In this document: in pieces, positions 26,095 to 33,261 of the stretch
Layout of the letters: each line of letters opens with the position of its first letter
How positions within the stretch are numbered: the first letter of the stretch is position 1
Assembly (NCBI GenBank): GCA_035279665.1
Contig: DATEHI010000021.1
Location: 1-53,547 of the forward strand
Direction of reading: 5' to 3'
Source of the DNA: CF-13 sp035279665
GTDB taxonomy: Bacteria; Chloroflexota; Dormibacteria; CF-121
DNA length: 53,547 nucleotides
Notes under the pieces: generated by a model
Databases searched by the model: none
The model's input: the letters and a program-made list of their open reading frames with translations, nothing else
What the model was told of the DNA's origin: nothing
Position numbers and translations under genes: made by a program

Positions 26095-27230
26095 GACGCC
26101 CGGCGGTGGCGGCATTGATCGCCGTCTACCTGGTTGGCTGCGGGCAGCCGACTGCCAGGGCGACGCCGAGCGCCTCACCCCGCCAGACGCCGGCACCGAG
26201 TCCGACCCCGACGCCGGTTCCGACAGCCACGCCCCTGCCACCCCCACCCAACCTCGCGCCCGCGGGCGGATTCGGCGCGCCGCCCGGTTTTTCGGCTTAC
26301 GTCTATGCCCGCGGCCTGGGCGCGACCACCGCGATGGCCTTTGGCCCGGATGGACGCCTCTATGTGTTGAGCGCCGGCGGCTCACTCGCCGTGGTGCCAT
26401 CACCGGGTGCCGGTCCACAGACGTTGGTGGCCGGCCTGCCCACTCCCCTCGGTCTGGCCTGGCGAGGGAATGATCTCTACGTGTCGGCGCGTACAAGCGT
26501 CCGCCGCTATCAACTCAGCAATGGCGCGCTCTCCGGTGGCGGCGCAGTCGTCAGCGGGTTGCCGGTTTCCCGGCATCAGAACGACTGGATTCTCCCCATG
26601 CCCAACGGGGACTTTCTGTTGGGGGTCGGATCGACCTGCGACGTCTGCAGCGAGCGCGACTCCAGAAGCGCCAGCGTGCTGCGTTTTCGCAGTGACTGGA
26701 GCTACGCCGGCGTCGTTGTCCGGGGTGCCCGCAATCCCTATGGTCTCGCGCTTCGCGCCGCAACTGGCGATGCCTATGTCACCATCAATGGGCAGGACAA
26801 CCTCGGCTCGCAGCCGGCCGACCACCTATTGCGAGTGGCGGATGGCGCCGACGCGGGGTGGCCACGCTGCTGGCCGGCCTATCCGGATGGCAGCCTGCAC
26901 GGAAACTGCGCTGGGGTCGCACCGCCGGTCGCGGTCTTCGCGCCGCACTCGTCGGCGGACGGCATCGTCTTTTACGATGGCGCCGAGTTTGGCGCGGGCT
27001 TCGCGGAAAATGCCTTCGTCACCGAATGGGGTGCCAACGCCGGGGGTTCCACCGGGCGCAAGGTCATGCGAATACAGCTCACCGGTGCCGGGGCATCCGA
27101 ACACGGGCTCGTCAGTGATTTCGCCTGGGGCTTTTCCCATCCGCTGGCCATCACAGAGGCCCCCGACGGGGGCTTGCTGGTCGGCGACTACGGGACGGGC
27201 CAGATCACGGAGATCTTCCGGACGAGCTAA
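26091..27230 (+). CDS. PQQ-dependent sugar (glucose/sorbosone) dehydrogenase-like lipoprotein
   Basis: A 379-residue lipoprotein: lipobox VGC (C17), a Pro/Thr/Ser-rich linker (about 20-55) and a six-bladed beta-propeller of the glucose/sorbosone dehydrogenase type. Propeller motifs include FGPDGRLYVLSAGG, LPTPLGLAWRGNDLYVS, RHQNDWILPMPNGDFLLGVGSTCDVC, RNPYGLALR and FVTEWGAN; the RHQND and RNPYG blocks resemble those that bind PQQ and calcium in soluble glucose dehydrogenases. The substrate is unknown and PQQ use is not proven. It overlaps the dehydrogenase stop (GTGA), and its own stop overlaps an ATG (TAATG) at 27230. Confidence 0.82.
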   Translation: MRRPAVAALIAVYLVGCGQPTARATPSASPRQTPAPSPTPTPVPTATPLPPPPNLAPAGGFGAPPGFSAYVYARGLGATTAMAFGPDGRLYVLSAGGSLAVVPSPGAGPQTLVAGLPTPLGLAWRGNDLYVSARTSVRRYQLSNGALSGGGAVVSGLPVSRHQNDWILPMPNGDFLLGVGSTCDVCSERDSRSASVLRFRSDWSYAGVVVRGARNPYGLALRAATGDAYVTINGQDNLGSQPADHLLRVADGADAGWPRCWPAYPDGSLHGNCAGVAPPVAVFAPHSSADGIVFYDGAEFGAGFAENAFVTEWGANAGGSTGRKVMRIQLTGAGASEHGLVSDFAWGFSHPLAITEAPDGGLLVGDYGTGQITEIFRTS

Positions 27231-27276
27231 TGCCTGAAAGAACGCAGCCGCCGGGCCCGTCGCACTACCTATCGGC

Positions 27277-28005
27277 CTGGTTGATCGCTTCAAGGATCTG
27301 ACCGGCTGGCTTAGCGAAGGCGAGGCGACCGCCAGCCAGGGATACCTCACGTCCGATGGCGGCCCCTTACATCGTCCAAGCCGCCAGTGGTACGGACAGG
27401 TGATGCCGGGCTCGTGGGCGGCGAATGTCGATAGTGAGGGCGTCGAGGGCAAGCTCGGCGGCATCATCTCCATCTGCGCGCACGACCCGGCGTTCGACGA
27501 GAACGTGTTCCTCGCCCAGGTGCAGCGGCTGTTCTTCGCCGTCCTCGAGGCGTGGACGGCGCTCAAGCCGGCGCTCAGCCAGGGCGTGATGGCCTCGCTC
27601 ATCTGGGAGGAGCAGAAGGCGCAGATCGCCACCTACCGGGAACGGGGATGGCGCAACGTATTGAACAAGCTGACGTTCACCAGCGCCGTCGTCGCCGGCG
27701 CGGTCAGCGGCACCGGCTTCGATACCGTCACCGTCCGTATCAACGCCAACTCCGCTGACTACGACATCGATGCCGGCGGGAATGTTATCCGCGGTGACGT
27801 CGAACCATGGGACTGGACCGAGGATTGGATTTTTCAGCGCCCCTCGCTGGCGGAGACGGGCACGCCGGGGAGCATCACCGCGCAGGCGTGCCCGAACTGC
27901 GGCGCGTCGGTCAATGTCGACCTCACCAGCATCTGTCCGTTCTGCGATGCGGCCGTCATCAGCGGCAAGTTCGGCTGGTTGTTAACCCGAATCGATCGAG
28001 TCTGA
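27277..28005 (+). CDS. Tim44-like domain protein with C-terminal zinc ribbon (start unresolved)
   Basis: Paralogue of the protein encoded at 29403-30326: both contain the Tim44-like stretch (DPAFDENVFLAQVQRLFFAVLEAW here, DPNFNQQMFLDRAQAAFFALQKAW there), a matching FDTVTVRINANSADY strand and the end motif CPNCGA...CPFC...SGKFGWLL. Here the Gly-rich membrane part is absent, so it may be cytosolic. The first standard start is GTG 27400, but the frame stays open upstream and reads as good protein (VDRFKDLTGWLSEGEA). I therefore propose CTG 27277. A frameshift joining it to ATG 27230 (which overlaps the previous stop as TAATG) is the alternative. Confidence 0.65.
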   Translation: MVDRFKDLTGWLSEGEATASQGYLTSDGGPLHRPSRQWYGQVMPGSWAANVDSEGVEGKLGGIISICAHDPAFDENVFLAQVQRLFFAVLEAWTALKPALSQGVMASLIWEEQKAQIATYRERGWRNVLNKLTFTSAVVAGAVSGTGFDTVTVRINANSADYDIDAGGNVIRGDVEPWDWTEDWIFQRPSLAETGTPGSITAQACPNCGASVNVDLTSICPFCDAAVISGKFGWLLTRIDRV

Positions 28006-28017
28006 CGACACAAGACG

Positions 28018-28213
28018 TCCCGGCGCTCTATGATGCGCCGGGAGAAATTCGCGAGCCTTGTCGCGGCTCGCGAATTTCAACGGCCGAGCTCCCACCGTTC
28101 CCAGAAACGCGCGGACACATTTCGTCCAATGGTGGGCGAGATGCGCGCGTACACCAATAGGCGCGCGAGTTGCGGTGGGAGCTCGGTTTCAGCCGCTTTT
28201 CGCGCCTGAAAAC
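28018..28213 (+). ncRNA. Candidate structured noncoding RNA: serial perfect stem-loops
   Basis: Consecutive stems read off directly. H1: TCCCGGCGC with GCGCCGGGA (28018-28026/28035-28043). H2: 14 bp, 28044-28057 with 28065-28078, abutting H1. H3: 14 bp, 28084-28097 with 28173-28186, enclosing 75 nt that contain a further stem (ACGCGC 28106-28111 with GCGCGT 28145-28150) around GGAC-GTCC (28112-28126). H4: TTTCAG with CTGAAA (28187-28192/28206-28211). A terminator follows at once. The arms are perfect and consecutive, unlike chance GC pairing. It may be a stable RNA, a very structured 3' UTR, or a relic of a small inverted-repeat element. It matches no RNA family I can name. Confidence 0.5.
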
Positions 28214-28214
28214 A

Positions 28215-28247
28215 GAAAACCGACCATCGCTCAGTGGTCGGTTTTCC
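28215..28247 (+). terminator. Strong intrinsic terminator, probably bidirectional
   Basis: An 11-bp perfect stem (AAAACCGACCA 28216-28226 with TGGTCGGTTTT 28235-28245) with an 8-nt loop. On + it ends in TTTT; on - the arm runs into TTTTCTGTTTTC. It would end the Tim44-like transcript on + and the radC-type transcript on -. Confidence 0.85.
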
Positions 28248-28357
28248 TGCCCCGTCTGGGCCGTACCCGCCGGCAGGCGAGCCCCACTATTCTCTCACTG
28301 CGCGGGCTCCTGTGGGCCGGCAACTTTGGAGGACCCGTCGCGCTGCCTACATATTAG

Positions 28358-28387
28358 TTGACATCGACGCTATCATTTTTGTATTCT
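28358..28387 (+). promoter_or_regulatory. Consensus-like promoter firing antisense to the radC-type gene
   Basis: A perfect -35 TTGACA (28358-28363), an 18-nt spacer and -10 TATTCT (28382-28387). No + strand gene lies downstream; a transcript from about 28394 would carry the 28402-28434 hairpin and then run antisense to the 3' end of the radC-type gene. Confidence 0.5.
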
Positions 28388-28401
28388 GAACAGGCAGCCT
28401 A

Positions 28402-28434
28402 CTGCCGGAGCTTAGGGTCGTTTCTCTCCGGCAG
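28402..28434. terminator. Hairpin at the 3' end of the radC-type gene
   Basis: A 9-bp perfect stem, CTGCCGGAG (28402-28410) with CTCCGGCAG (28426-28434), extendable past one mismatch by CCT/AGG. No U-tract follows on either strand, so it is a weak terminator at best or the body of the + strand transcript. Confidence 0.45.
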
Positions 28435-28442
28435 CAGGTTCT

Positions 28443-29039
28443 TCAAAGAGCCCCCGACTCGCGGAGGCTACGGAAACGTTCGGCGCAGACCACCAGGTGG
28501 TCAAGGACTTCCACCCCGAGTAGCCGGCCCGCCTCCTGGAGGTGGCGGGTGACCGCCAGATCCTCCGGGCTCGGGGTCGGATCGCCCGATGGGTGATTGT
28601 GGGCCAGGATGACGGCGGCCGCCCCGAGGGTCAACGCCGGCCCAAACACCTCTCGCGGCTGCAGGGCCGCAACGTTGAGGCCACCGACGGCGACCTTCTC
28701 GCAGCCGACCGGCTGGTTGCGCGTATTCAGGTAGAGGACCGAAAAGCATTCCTTCAGGCTGCTACGGAGCTCCTGGAACTGCAGGAGCGCCTCGCGCGGC
28801 GAGGTAACCGCGGGGGCCGCGCTGTCGGCCGGGACGTGCCAGCGCCGAGCGAGCTCCCGCACCATGAAGAGGCGCCGAACCTGGGCGGGCCGGAACCCGT
28901 GGCGGCGAGCCGACGCCCGAAGGTCGCCCGGCGGCCGCTCCACGATGCCCCCTTCCGCCAGCAGGGCTCTCACCCCCGACAGGTCGCCCCGCTGCCCGAC
29001 CAGGGCAGCCAGCAGGCCCGGCTCGTCCGGCGCAGCCAT
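28443..29039 (-). CDS. RadC-type JAB/MPN domain protein (DNA repair family)
   Basis: A 198-residue RadC-like protein. The N-terminal helical part (1-70) is a reduced UPF0758 helix-hairpin region; the JAB domain shows ECFSVLYLNTRNQPVGCEKVAVGG and the metal motif HNHPSGDPTPSPED (His-x-His-x-Asp type), ending DHLVVCAERFRSLRESG. RadC proteins are metalloprotease-like and associated with DNA repair or competence, but their reaction is unproven. Promoter TAGACT-17-TAATAT with a palindrome over it lies in the 49-nt gap upstream, and the -10 is 9 nt from the ATG, so the gene has its own regulated, almost leaderless message. Confidence 0.88.
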   Translation of the reverse strand: MAAPDEPGLLAALVGQRGDLSGVRALLAEGGIVERPPGDLRASARRHGFRPAQVRRLFMVRELARRWHVPADSAAPAVTSPREALLQFQELRSSLKECFSVLYLNTRNQPVGCEKVAVGGLNVAALQPREVFGPALTLGAAAVILAHNHPSGDPTPSPEDLAVTRHLQEAGRLLGVEVLDHLVVCAERFRSLRESGAL

Positions 29040-29048
29040 CGATGCTGC

Positions 29049-29077
29049 ATATTACTACATTTTTGTGTAGTAGTCTA
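29049..29077 (-). promoter_or_regulatory. Promoter with overlapping operator palindrome for the radC-type gene
   Basis: On -: -35 TAGACT (29077-29072), 17-nt spacer, -10 TAATAT (29054-29049). The perfect palindrome TACTACA-N6-TGTAGTA occupies 29053-29072, filling the spacer and touching both boxes, which is where a repressor would sit. The repressor is unknown; LexA is a possibility given the gene, but the motif is not a LexA box I know. Confidence 0.55.
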
Positions 29078-29088
29078 CGCCTATGGAC

Positions 29089-29406
29089 TCAGTGGTGGCT
29101 GAAGACGGCGATCAGGATGATCACGACCACGATGATGACCAGGACCACCGCGCCAACGCCGAGCAGCAGCGCGCCCATGTTGATCGTGGTGTCCTTGATC
29201 GGTGCCTGGACCGACAGGGGCGGTCCCGGCTGCACGGGGGAGCCGGCCCCTGGTGGGAGCGGGGCGCCGGGCGGCGCCGCCGGGCGGTCGGTAAAGGCAC
29301 CCGGCGGGCCGGGCGATTGGGGCGCGGGCGGCTGCGACCAACCGGTTCGGTCGCTTGGGGTTGGGGTCGGCGTGCTATCCGCGGGCGGTCCGTCTTGTTC
29401 GTTCAT
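29089..29406 (-). CDS. Proline-rich tail-anchored membrane protein
   Basis: A 105-residue protein: a Pro/Gly/Ala-rich cytosolic region (SQPPAPQSPGPPGAFTDRPAAPPGAP) and one strongly hydrophobic C-terminal helix (about 78-102, GALLLGVGAVVLVIIVVVII) ending in HH. The topology is that of a tail-anchored protein. Its ATG overlaps the stop of the Tim44-like gene as ATGA, so it is the third member of the SPFH module and, by position, would match the small membrane component of the Bacillus ydjGHI-type system. Longer upstream starts are rejected because they read antisense-like sequence in the previous gene. Confidence 0.75.
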   Translation of the reverse strand: MNEQDGPPADSTPTPTPSDRTGWSQPPAPQSPGPPGAFTDRPAAPPGAPLPPGAGSPVQPGPPLSVQAPIKDTTINMGALLLGVGAVVLVIIVVVIILIAVFSHH

Positions 29407-30326
29407 CCTTGCCACTCCGATGCTTGCGTGATGTTGTCGAGGACCCAACCGAACTGCCCGCTCGTCACGGTCGCCTTGCAGTAGCTGCAGACACCCGATT
29501 CGTTGATCGACAGTGGCGCGCCACAGTTGGGGCACTGGGTCACCTCGGCCGCTTCGCCCGCCTTGGTACGCGCCGCGCCGCTTCGCGTAAACGTCCAGTA
29601 TTCCGTGAAGGGTTGGTCCTTTTGGGAACCGAAGATGACTTTGCTGGGATTGGCGTCCTCCACCTCGTAGTCCGCGGCACTGGCGTCGATGCGCACCGTG
29701 ATGGAGTCGAAGTTCGGATCGGATTGCGCCTTGACGATCTGCACCCCGCCGATCACCAGGTTGTCGAGGATGTTCTTCTTGTGGGCCGCCGTCATGGCAT
29801 CGATCTGGTTCTTCCAGCGATGGTAGATGCCATCCGACATGTAGACCCGGGCCGGTTCCAGGTTGCGGTCCATCCAGGCCTTCTGCAGCGCGAAGAACGC
29901 GGCCTGCGCCCGATCGAGGAACATCTGCTGGTTGAAGTTCGGGTCCTTCGCCTGCAGGGCGGCCAGGTCATCGCTCAGGGTCGACCGCATCTGGGCCATT
30001 GGCGAATAAGCCGGGCCCCAGTTGGACGCCTGCACGGGATGGCCGATGCTCATCCGGCGATAGGCCTGCCAGAGGCCGAACAGGATGAAGAGGAAAAAGA
30101 TGAACCCACCGCCGCCTCCCCCGAAGAGGAAGAACGGCAGCAGGAATGCGCCACCGCCGAATCCGCCGCCCCCGCCGCCAAAGCTGCCCCCGCCGCCGCC
30201 AAACCCACCGCCGCCACCACTAAAGTGGCCGCCGCCGCCGCCCCGAGCGAACGCCAGCAGCGGGCTGACCAGCACGAGCGCCATCGCCATCAGCACGCCC
30301 AGGACGAGTCGCCGGCGCCAGCTCAC
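29403..30326 (-). CDS. Membrane Tim44-like protein with Gly-rich segment and zinc ribbon
   Basis: A 307-residue protein: signal or first membrane helix (LVLGVLMAMALVLVSPLLAFA), a Gly-rich linker of repeated GGGGG blocks, a second helix (FIFFLFILFGLW), a Tim44-like domain (about 115-255, DPNFNQQMFLDRAQAAFFALQKAW...FDSITVRIDASAADYEV) and a C-terminal zinc ribbon CPNCGA...CSYC...SGQFGWVL. This is the architecture of YdjG-like proteins that cooperate with SPFH proteins. The GTG start (VSWRRRLVLG) overlaps the SPFH stop as GTGA. A paralogue lacking the membrane part is encoded at 27277-28005. Confidence 0.82.
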   Translation of the reverse strand: MSWRRRLVLGVLMAMALVLVSPLLAFARGGGGGHFSGGGGGFGGGGGSFGGGGGGFGGGAFLLPFFLFGGGGGGFIFFLFILFGLWQAYRRMSIGHPVQASNWGPAYSPMAQMRSTLSDDLAALQAKDPNFNQQMFLDRAQAAFFALQKAWMDRNLEPARVYMSDGIYHRWKNQIDAMTAAHKKNILDNLVIGGVQIVKAQSDPNFDSITVRIDASAADYEVEDANPSKVIFGSQKDQPFTEYWTFTRSGAARTKAGEAAEVTQCPNCGAPLSINESGVCSYCKATVTSGQFGWVLDNITQASEWQG

Positions 30327-31420
30327 GATGGTGCCGGTGCGCCTCCGCCCGTGAGTGATTGACCGCAATTGGTGCAGAACTTGGCGTTCGCCGCGTTCTG
30401 CGTCCCGCATTTGGCGCAGGCCACGGTGGCACCCGTCGGCGCCGGGGCCGGTGAGAGGACCTGTCCGCAGCTGTTGCAGAACTTCGCGTTCTCGCTGTTC
30501 AGGGCGTGACAGTTCGGGCAGCGCACCTGGATCTGGCCGCCCGCGGCGACCGTCTGACCCAACTGGCCGGCGACCAGGCCGCCCACGCCGAGACCGACCC
30601 CCAGGAATGCCGGGTTGGCTCCACCCTGACCGGGCCCTTGCGCCAGACCCTGGCCGGCACCGATCATCGCCGCGCCCGCGGCGTACTGCTGGAAGCCGCC
30701 CGCAAGCTTGGTGTACTGGACGTCCTTGAGGAAGTTCTTGAGCTTGTCTTCGTCCTCGGGCTTGAGCGTGATCGTGAAATTTCCGAGCCTGACGATCTGC
30801 AGACCGTAGCTGTTGATGTTGCGCTGGACCTGGGCGATCGTTTCCGATTCGATCTCATCGGTGTGGGCCGCGATGCCGAGCAGCGGCCAGCCGTTGGTGA
30901 CAACGTGCGAGACGACGTCGGTGCGCAAGGTCTTGAGCAGCTGCTCGCGCATCCAGTCGGTGATCTCGTCGTTGGTGGAAAGGTTCTGGGTCCCGACGAG
31001 GTTCACGATCAGCGACTGGGGTTCGATGACCTTGAGCGAGTACTCACCAAAGACGCGCAACCCGACGCCAAAGTTGGTCTGCGGATCGACGACGTTGTCG
31101 ATCGCGCCGCCGAACGGCAGATTGGGGAACTCGCGGGTCGAGATGAAATAGAGCTCGGTGCGAAACAGGTTCCCGCCGCTGGCGGCGTCGACGAGGATGC
31201 CGAGGAAGGGGATTTCCGACGAATCGAGGGTAACCCGTCCCGGCTGGATCGTGCCCTGGACCCGGCCGTCGCGGAAGAAGACCGCCAGCTCATCCTGTTC
31301 GACCGTTAGCTGCGTCAGCTTGCGAATGTTCGTGTCGGGCCATTTGAAGAGAATCTGGCCCTTGGCCGTATCCGGCCGGGCGATGAACTCGCGCCGGACC
31401 TCCTGGCTGAAGATACCCAT
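30323..31420 (-). CDS. SPFH-domain protein (YdjI/'virion core protein' family) with two zinc ribbons
   Basis: A 365-residue soluble protein. Residues 1-230 are the SPFH domain of the COG4260/YdjI type (FSQEVRREFIARPDTAKGQILFKWPDTNIRKLTQLTVEQDE is very typical). A Gly/Ala/Gln-rich linker follows, then two double-CxxC zinc ribbons: CPNCHALNSENAKFCNSCG and CAKCGTQNAANAKFCTNCG. In Bacillus the YdjI homologue brings PspA to YdjGH at the membrane during envelope stress. No PspA gene is in this window. A GGAGG site 5 nt before the ATG supports the start; it is the first gene of a three-gene overlapping operon. Confidence 0.88.
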   Translation of the reverse strand: MGIFSQEVRREFIARPDTAKGQILFKWPDTNIRKLTQLTVEQDELAVFFRDGRVQGTIQPGRVTLDSSEIPFLGILVDAASGGNLFRTELYFISTREFPNLPFGGAIDNVVDPQTNFGVGLRVFGEYSLKVIEPQSLIVNLVGTQNLSTNDEITDWMREQLLKTLRTDVVSHVVTNGWPLLGIAAHTDEIESETIAQVQRNINSYGLQIVRLGNFTITLKPEDEDKLKNFLKDVQYTKLAGGFQQYAAGAAMIGAGQGLAQGPGQGGANPAFLGVGLGVGGLVAGQLGQTVAAGGQIQVRCPNCHALNSENAKFCNSCGQVLSPAPAPTGATVACAKCGTQNAANAKFCTNCGQSLTGGGAPAPS

Positions 31421-31528
31421 CTAAACCTCCGTTGCTGGATCCGGGCGGTTCGCGCCGCCAATCCGCCTTATAGCAGAAAAACGGGGCATCCAACCAAGTC
31501 CTTCCCCTGGCGACCGCGGGTTAAACGA

Positions 31529-33223
31529 GTGTGCGCCCGCAAGATACCGCGGGCCGCGGTCTTGCTCTTCAGGATGGTTGCGCCCGAGATGCACTCGGCA
31601 TCCACCAGGCCGGCTGGGCGCTTTTGGCTCGGCGCCGATCTCCCGAGTGCTGCCATCGTGACATTGGCGGTGGCCGCATTGGTGGCGCTCATCATGTTCG
31701 ATCTCTCCCCACCGCTCGCCTTCAACGACGACTGGATGTACGCGTGGTCGGTGCGGCAGCTGCTCGCCGGGCACGGGCTGCACCTCTTTCCGGAAAGCAC
31801 CGCGCTTCCGCTGGTGCAGGTGGTCTGGGGCGCGGCCTTCAGCCTGGGGCATGCCGACCAGCGCTTGCTCCGGCTCAGCGTCGTCCCGCTCGTGTGTCTC
31901 ACGGCGTGGTGCAGCTATCAGCTGGCCCGACGCCTGGGCGCCGATCGGTTCTGGTCATTGGTCGCGGGCGCATCGCTGCTCGCCATGCCGCTCTTCATGA
32001 CTAATGCCACCAGCTTTATGAGCGACAACTTCTACGTCGGCCTCGTGATGGCTGTCGCCCTGACGGGCGTGGCCTGGATCGCAGGTGGTCGCTGGCGCTG
32101 GCTGTGCGTGGCCTTGCTGATCATGACGCCGCTGCAGCGACAGGTTGGCCTGGCGTTGGTTCCTGCCCTGACCCTGGGGCTGCTCCTCTGGAAGCGGCCG
32201 ACGTGGACGCGCTCGGACGGCCTGGCGCTGGTGGCCATGTGGATCCTGCCGCCCGCCGCCCTGGTGGTCGCCGGCCGGTTCGCGGTCGACCAGCCGCTGT
32301 ATTCCGTGGTCGGGCCGTCGCCGTACAACATCGGTCACGCGATCTTTCCGCTGCCCGCCATGCTGGGGTTGGCCCTGATTCCCTTTTTGGTGGCGCTCGC
32401 CTTGCGGCCGGCGGCCCCCATCCTTCCCTCCCCCGCACGAGGGGGAGGGCAAAATCGCCTGCTCGGTCGGGAGAGCGGATGGTCGCTGATCTCGGCCGGG
32501 CTCGGGATCGTCGGCGCCATCGGATGCGTGGTCGACCTCCTCCAGTTTGGAATGACGTTTCCCGGAAACGTCTTCAGCACGCTGGGGTTCGCGGCGATCC
32601 TCTCGGGATCGAAGCCGCCGATCTTTCCCGGTCCGGTGTTTCGCGCGATCGAGATTGCGGCCGTCACCACATTTGTCCTGCTGTTCGTGCTCCGACGGCG
32701 CTGGTGGGCTCCGCACGCGCATCCACCCGATGCGCTCTTGCTCGTGATCGTCAGCGTGCTGCAATTCCTTCCGCTGCTGGCGGTGCAGTGGTTCATCTAC
32801 GATCGCTACTACTTTCCGGTGATCGCGCCGCTGATTCCACTGGTTGCGGCCGCCGCCGCTCGGGCCAGTCGTCAGCGTGCGGCGAAGGCCTGGGCGACAG
32901 CCGCGGTCGCCGCCGGGCTCACGCTCTACGTGGTGGGACAACAGGATTACGTGGCATGGCAGGTCGCACGCGACCGGGCCGCGCACCTCGCCTACCAGAC
33001 AACATCCCCCGACCAGGTCCAGGCCGGCTTCGAGGCCAACGCGGTCTACGTCGAGCTGCCCAGCTATGCGCGAACCGGACGAGCGGACTTCTTTGCGATC
33101 CTCGGCCCAGCCCATCCGCGGCTCAGCCTCGAGTTTGCCCCAGCCGGGGACCCGCGACCCGGCGTGCCGTATGGGTCGCTTGCTCCGGGAAAGATCGTGC
33201 TCGCCTCACCGCCCCCACCCTAA
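31529..33223 (+). CDS. GT-C type membrane glycosyltransferase (GT39/PMT-like)
   Basis: About 564 residues with 10 or more membrane helices. The acidic motif in the first external loop (FNDDWMYAWSVRQLLAGHGLHLF) matches the metal/lipid-phosphate site of PMT/ArnT-type glycosyltransferases that use polyprenyl-phosphate sugars. The C-terminal part is a soluble tail. Residues near 292-300 (ILPSPARGGGQN) are the in-frame translation of a genomic palindrome (32426-32449), and a shorter copy covers the stop codon. The start is uncertain: GTG 31529, or ATG 31574/31589, which give more usual N-termini. It is followed 38 nt later by a GT2 gene. Confidence 0.78.
   Translation: MCARKIPRAAVLLFRMVAPEMHSASTRPAGRFWLGADLPSAAIVTLAVAALVALIMFDLSPPLAFNDDWMYAWSVRQLLAGHGLHLFPESTALPLVQVVWGAAFSLGHADQRLLRLSVVPLVCLTAWCSYQLARRLGADRFWSLVAGASLLAMPLFMTNATSFMSDNFYVGLVMAVALTGVAWIAGGRWRWLCVALLIMTPLQRQVGLALVPALTLGLLLWKRPTWTRSDGLALVAMWILPPAALVVAGRFAVDQPLYSVVGPSPYNIGHAIFPLPAMLGLALIPFLVALALRPAAPILPSPARGGGQNRLLGRESGWSLISAGLGIVGAIGCVVDLLQFGMTFPGNVFSTLGFAAILSGSKPPIFPGPVFRAIEIAAVTTFVLLFVLRRRWWAPHAHPPDALLLVIVSVLQFLPLLAVQWFIYDRYYFPVIAPLIPLVAAAAARASRQRAAKAWATAAVAAGLTLYVVGQQDYVAWQVARDRAAHLAYQTTSPDQVQAGFEANAVYVELPSYARTGRADFFAILGPAHPRLSLEFAPAGDPRPGVPYGSLAPGKIVLASPPPP
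32426..32449. repeat. Dispersed G/C palindrome, copy 4 (inside the GT-C gene)
   Basis: CCCTCCCCC (32426-32434), a 6-nt loop and GGGGGAGGG (32441-32449), a perfect 9-bp stem. In frame it encodes PSPARGGG, the same peptide as in aroE although that gene is on the other strand. Confidence 0.75.
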
Positions 33224-33229
33224 GGGGCG
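33210..33229. repeat. Dispersed G/C palindrome, copy 5 (at the GT-C stop codon)
   Basis: CGCCCC (33210-33215), loop ACCCTAAG-like, GGGGCG (33224-33229), followed by GGAAATC. The loop contains the TAA stop of the GT-C gene. It is a shorter, variant copy. Confidence 0.5.
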
Positions 33230-33261
33230 GGAAATCGCCCGGGACCCGTTGAAACATCGAG

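Larger units (their letters stand above)
28006..28442. other. 437-nt noncoding region packed with inverted repeats
   Basis: No credible gene on either strand. It holds the stem-loop block (28018-28213), a strong bidirectional terminator, weaker inverted repeats (CCTGCC 28246 with GGCAGG 28272; GAGCCC near 28280 with GGGCTC near 28305), a consensus-like + strand promoter (28358-28387) and a hairpin at 28402-28434 directly after the 3' end of the radC-type gene. Confidence 0.7.

Noticed and set aside
25039..26496. Long open frame (about 485 codons) on the - strand
   Set aside because: It is antisense to the dehydrogenase and lipoprotein genes, has Arg/Pro/Asp-rich composition without domains, and mirrors their GC3 pattern.
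28084..28186. Calling the 103-nt inverted-repeat unit a MITE
   Set aside because: No target-site duplication is visible at its ends and no second copy is seen in the window; kept only as an alternative explanation.
28250..28350. A second tRNA or other known RNA in the noncoding region before radC
   Set aside because: No TTCGA-type T-loop or cloverleaf can be drawn on either strand.
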